Assembly: GCF_902635505.1 (NCBI RefSeq)
Contig: NC_045427.1
Span: 57,934,539 to 57,998,538 of the forward strand
Source: Sarcophilus harrisii
Lineage: Eukaryota; Chordata; Mammalia; Dasyuromorphia; Dasyuridae
Direction of reading: 5' to 3'
Length of the DNA stretch: 64,000 nt
The number at the start of each line of letters is the position of its first letter. Positions within the stretch are counted from its first letter, which is position 1. Shown here piece by piece: positions 60,400-64,000 of the stretch. Below the pieces are notes generated by a model, which ran no database searches, was not told the origin of the DNA, and worked only from the letters and a program-made list of their open reading frames with translations. Position numbers and translations under genes: made by a program.

Positions 60400-62690
60400 G
60401 TTAGACCTTCCCCCTCCTCCTTACTTACTTGGGAAAGTAAAAGAAAAAAACTCACAGAAGTATTATTTCTAGCAAGGTCATCAACTCTAGGGAAAAAAGT
60501 TTGGTTTTAAAAATAAAATCTAGGTATATAATTCCCTGGTACAGTTAAAATAGTTTCTAAATCTATTCATTTCTAAAATTCTGAAAACCCTTGATTAGGA
60601 TTTTTGGTATTTATCCGAAATTTAGGGTCGAAAATGTATAATTTCATAGTTTTAATTTTAGATCAATTGGCCTAGAAAGGTGAAGACTAAATCCAACCTC
60701 TTCTCAGTGGATGTGACTGTTCTTTAGCCCAAATCTTAACCCTGGCCCACTGCTAAAACCCAGCCTTCTCCAGGCTTCCCTGCTGGTTAAAAGAAATTTC
60801 TTTAAGTTTAAATTGCTTTTGGTGTTTAAAGCAATAGCCTATCTTTACACGGTGTTAACAACTGAATATGGTTTTTATTTTCAAGTCTGTGGTTATTTTA
60901 AGAGCAAAATCCTTTGTATTGAACTTCTGCTTAGATAAGAAGCTGAAGCAAGAGCTCTATTGCTTAGTAATGAAAGGAAATTCTAAGAGAATTTTGTTAC
61001 ATTTCTGGTTAAGTGCAAATTCTCTAAAATTGATTATTTAAAAACTCATTATTTCTCCATTGTTTTCATCTGCCTTCAGAAAATTATTTAACATTTCTTT
61101 AAGTGCATCATGGTCTCATTTTTTAATGAAGGTGATAACAAATGTGATCTGTAACTTTCTCACAATATCTAAACCTTAAATCTAAACCACAGTATCTAAA
61201 AGTGAAAGTTTAGATATTTTTTCCAGTTTTCCTGCACCTAATTTCCTGCAGGCAGTTTGCCAACAGACCCAGGTGAGAAGAAAGTGTGGTATGAGTATGC
61301 TTCCCACTTTGTTAGCCCTGAGATAGTTAAGGTAAGGCACAATGATTTTTAGCCTCTTTTTCTGTTTTTACATATGAAGTCTCTGGTGTGGGTCTTGGCT
61401 ATATGGGAGAAATATTTGGGCGGGAGGAGAGGAAAGGGTGGGGGAGAGACTATAACTAATGGTATTTCTTGAGTTTGAATCCAAGTGTGGATGAGGACCA
61501 TCAGAAAACACGCCATCCCAGAAAAGTGCCACCGAACTTCAGAAGGTAAAGATTTGTTTGTTGATCTGGGGAAAGAAGAGTTTGAAGGTGACTCTTCTTG
61601 AGGTCAGATTCTTCTAACTTAATTTTCCAATTGTGTATCCTTCCATAGGAATGACTCCCATGGATTCCTGAATCTCTCAAAGACATGGAATTCATTTGAG
61701 CTTTTCATACCTGATGTCAAAAAGTTAGAGATGCTTTATTCTGTCCCTACCTTTTTACTCTTACAGCAAATTTCTGTTTTCAGTGCAAATAATCAGCTTA
61801 AAAGTGATGAGCAAAAAATAAATTTTATTTAAGCTAATGGGGAATAATATCTGTGTGTTCTTTTGGGCAAACATGTGTTCTTATCAATAACTTGATGGAT
61901 ATGAAAAGCTACTGGCCAGTCTATATTGGCCTTTTCCAATCCATCCCATAACAGACCCTGAAAAAGAGGGAATATACTCTTCCCTTTCTGAGTGGGTTTA
62001 ACATGCTCAGGCCAAGTTCTAATCCCAGAAACAGCCAGTAGAAGCTTCTCTTAGGCCTATTTCAAGCTACAAAGTCGCTTGTGAACAAGTTAAGAGAAAC
62101 TATTAGGCAGGATGCTTGCCTAGAAAATATTGGCAGAGAGATTTTACATATATGCCTTACTTGGGGGTTTGGGCTAATCTCACTATTTCCACATCCTGCT
62201 TTTTTTGCATGGCATCAATCTCAGATCACTGTTAAAGAAGAGTTGGATGCCTCCATTAGTCTGGTAGGATATTCCTTTCTGAAAATTGCTTTTGGGTCAA
62301 ATATAACTTCAGCTTCCCCAAACAATCTCCTTCATGGGGATCTTGGATCCTCTCCATACTTGGCCCCCCAATTTTAATAAACATTTTACCCTTAAATAGG
62401 TCTTTTGTTTTAAGTAGGCTTTTGTAAAAGGACTTTTAATGGAGGTCTCTGGAAACAAATCTCTGGAGAGATCCGGAGATCTCTCATCCCCTCTATTTTT
62501 TATTGTTCCTTTTTTCCTGCTCCTTTGTATCAAGGAAAATACCTTTGATTGGAGACCCTTCTCAACCTGTCATCCTCTCTAACCAATTTGTTTATCCTTT
62601 TGAAAACTTTGGCACATACATCCTTGGCCACCTGAGCAGCTCTACAATTTACAATGCTATAGTCCCTTGTAATGTCCTCCTGTCTGGAGG
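60400..62690 (+). repeat. Family A copy 3 (without the SINE)
   Basis: The longest-matching partner of 10020-12480, co-linear over about 2.2 kb. It lacks the SINE that interrupts the other copy at 10106-10257. An inverted LTR piece and a betaretrovirus-like pol fossil follow at its right end. Confidence 0.75.
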
Positions 62691-62701
62691 ACCTCTGGAA
62701 T

Positions 62702-62976
62702 AGCCTTGGTCTCAGTGGAGGAGTGCAGAAGGCAGGAGAGCCCACCAGGAGGATGTTCAAAGATAGAATGTCTCTCTTTCACTCCTTCTTAGCCTTTATA
62801 TACCCTATTACAATTACATCATTGCAGCATACTATGTATGTATGAACTTGAGAACAATTACATCACTATACTAAGTATATATGTGAACTAGAGAACCTCA
62901 TTGATCAAATCTCATCAATTCCACCGAGTTAACACCTTGTTTCAAGTATACTTCTCCAGAGTTCTAGCCTTCTACA
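62702..62976 (-). mobile_element. Partial LTR fossil (minus orientation)
   Basis: The minus strand starts TGTAGAAGGCTAGAACTCTG at 62976 and shares the GTGGAATTGATGA block with the LTR at 45045-45562. It is truncated near 62702 and lies in opposite orientation to the adjoining integrase fossil. Confidence 0.65.
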
Positions 62977-63099
62977 ATCCCTAAGCTGTTTGTGAGGTTA
63001 GTGATCATAAACTTCTGAAAAATTAAGATACCCCATAAATTCCAATTTGCAGTATAATGAAACCTTCAAATTTATGAAGTTATATATGCAGTAGGCATT

Positions 63100-64000
63100 G
63101 TTGGAATTTTAGTGTTAGAGACTCCTTATGATTCCACCCAGAAAAAATGAGCCTGTTGCTATCCTCCAGACTGTAAAACATATTCTGAGCCCATTAACAT
63201 CATATCGGATAGCTTATATGCTGTCCAAGTTCTCAGAAGCATTGCAGATGCTGTCCTACAACCTCAGAACTCTTCAATTGCTAACATTCTTGCTGAATTG
63301 CAGCTGATTTTATAGACTAGGAAACAATTCATTTACATCCTGCATGAATATTCTCACCAATACTGTGTAGGAGGCATATTTGCAGGTAATGAGATGGCAG
63401 ACTCTGCTTTATAATGCTCCCTTCTCATAGTCGTCACATCCCCTGAATGAGCCCATGAATTTCTTTAATTACCCACTAATTCTCTACTTCGCCTTTATGA
63501 CCTCACCCGGGAACAAGCTTGACAGATAGTGAAGCAGTGTATTCAGTGTGTTCCATTTCTACCTCCTCCACCAAGTAAAAGAGTTAATCCCCAGGGTTTA
63601 TCCCCCAATGATTTGTGGCAAATGGATGTGACACATAAGGGCTCTGTGGCCTTCATGTCTGTATTAACACCTTTTCTAGATTCCTTTGGGCCACAGTAGC
63701 CTCTGGTGAGAACACTCCTTTGGTCATTAAACATTTGCATAGTTGCTTCTCCTCTCATGAAGTTCCTAATACCATAAAGAACAACAATGGTCCAGCTTAT
63801 ACCTCTAAGCAGATGGCTACCCTCTTCACCACTTTCACCATTAAACATGTTACAGGGATTCCCTATAATCCACACGGTCAAGCCCTAGTGGAACAGGCCC
63901 ATCATATTCTTAAGGCCACCCTTGTTAAACAGAAAGGGGGAGGAAGCAGACAGGATCCCCAATGGCCCACACAGGCAAATGTGGATAAGGCCTTATATAC
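63100..64000 (+). mobile_element. Endogenous retrovirus fossil, betaretrovirus-like (ERVK) pol, runs off the window
   Basis: The plus strand encodes integrase-like stretches: VNPQGLSPNDLWQMDVTH, NNGPAYTSKQM, VTGIPYNPHGQALVEQAH and LVKQKGGG. These correspond closely to the integrase core of betaretroviruses and HERV-K-type elements. RNase H-like sequence precedes it from about 63100. It is a broken remnant; the rest would lie beyond base 64000. Confidence 0.82.

Overview
The window looks like a nuclear segment of a marsupial genome, probably an Australian lineage. It is AT-rich and crowded with marsupial-type L1 LINEs, older L2 and CR1/L3 LINEs, MIR/CORE-SINEs, the tRNA-like SINE with the 'GGGGCAGCTAG' head and 'CTCAGACACTTAA' core, and several LTR-element fossils. 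No bacterial or organelle feature is present. The species call rests on recognition of repeat sequences and is tentative.

The main host gene is a carboxylesterase of the CES2 type on the minus strand. Its exon 1 (signal peptide) is at 53855-53924 and the last coding block is at 30131-30296. Twelve exons with consensus splice sites join in frame to about 490 residues with no internal stop, and a thirteenth block would bring the product to about 544 residues. The alpha/beta-hydrolase fold is well kept, including both disulfide pairs and the NWGYLDQ and WANF motifs. The catalytic machinery is not: the catalytic His is Leu, the first Gly of the nucleophile elbow is Glu, and the loop carrying the acidic residue is two residues shorter. 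The last exon has no recognisable AG acceptor at its family-typical start, has drifted at its C-terminus, and lacks the HxEL ER-retention signal. It is either a non-catalytic CES2 paralog or a very young pseudogene.

About 3 kb beyond the CES 3' end lies a GC-box-rich, CpG-rich island (about 26.8-27.9 kb). It holds one exon-sized block, 27196-27280 on the plus strand, that resembles an internal exon of CIAO2B (FAM96B). CIAO2B is the direct neighbour of CES2 in human. This supports orthology to the human 16q22.1 CES2 locus and suggests a duplicated, decayed CIAO2B/CES2 promoter block.

Layout: 0-2.5 kb microsatellite and unassigned DNA; 2.5-6 kb L2 and L1 pieces; 6-12.5 kb unassigned DNA, a truncated L1 and an LTR-type repeat family ('family A'); 12.5-17.6 kb a near full-length dead L1; 17.6-26.3 kb L2, family A, two retroviral pol fossils, two L1 pieces and a solo LTR; 26.3-26.5 kb a 32-bp minisatellite; 26.8-27.9 kb the CpG island with the CIAO2B relic; 28-30 kb old SINE and L1; 30.1-53.9 kb the CES gene with repeat-filled introns; 54-64 kb MIR, two more family A copies, LTRs and, at the right edge, a betaretrovirus-like integrase fossil that runs out of the window.

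All coordinates for diverged repeats are approximate. Exon boundaries were read by eye from splice consensus and reading-frame continuity.
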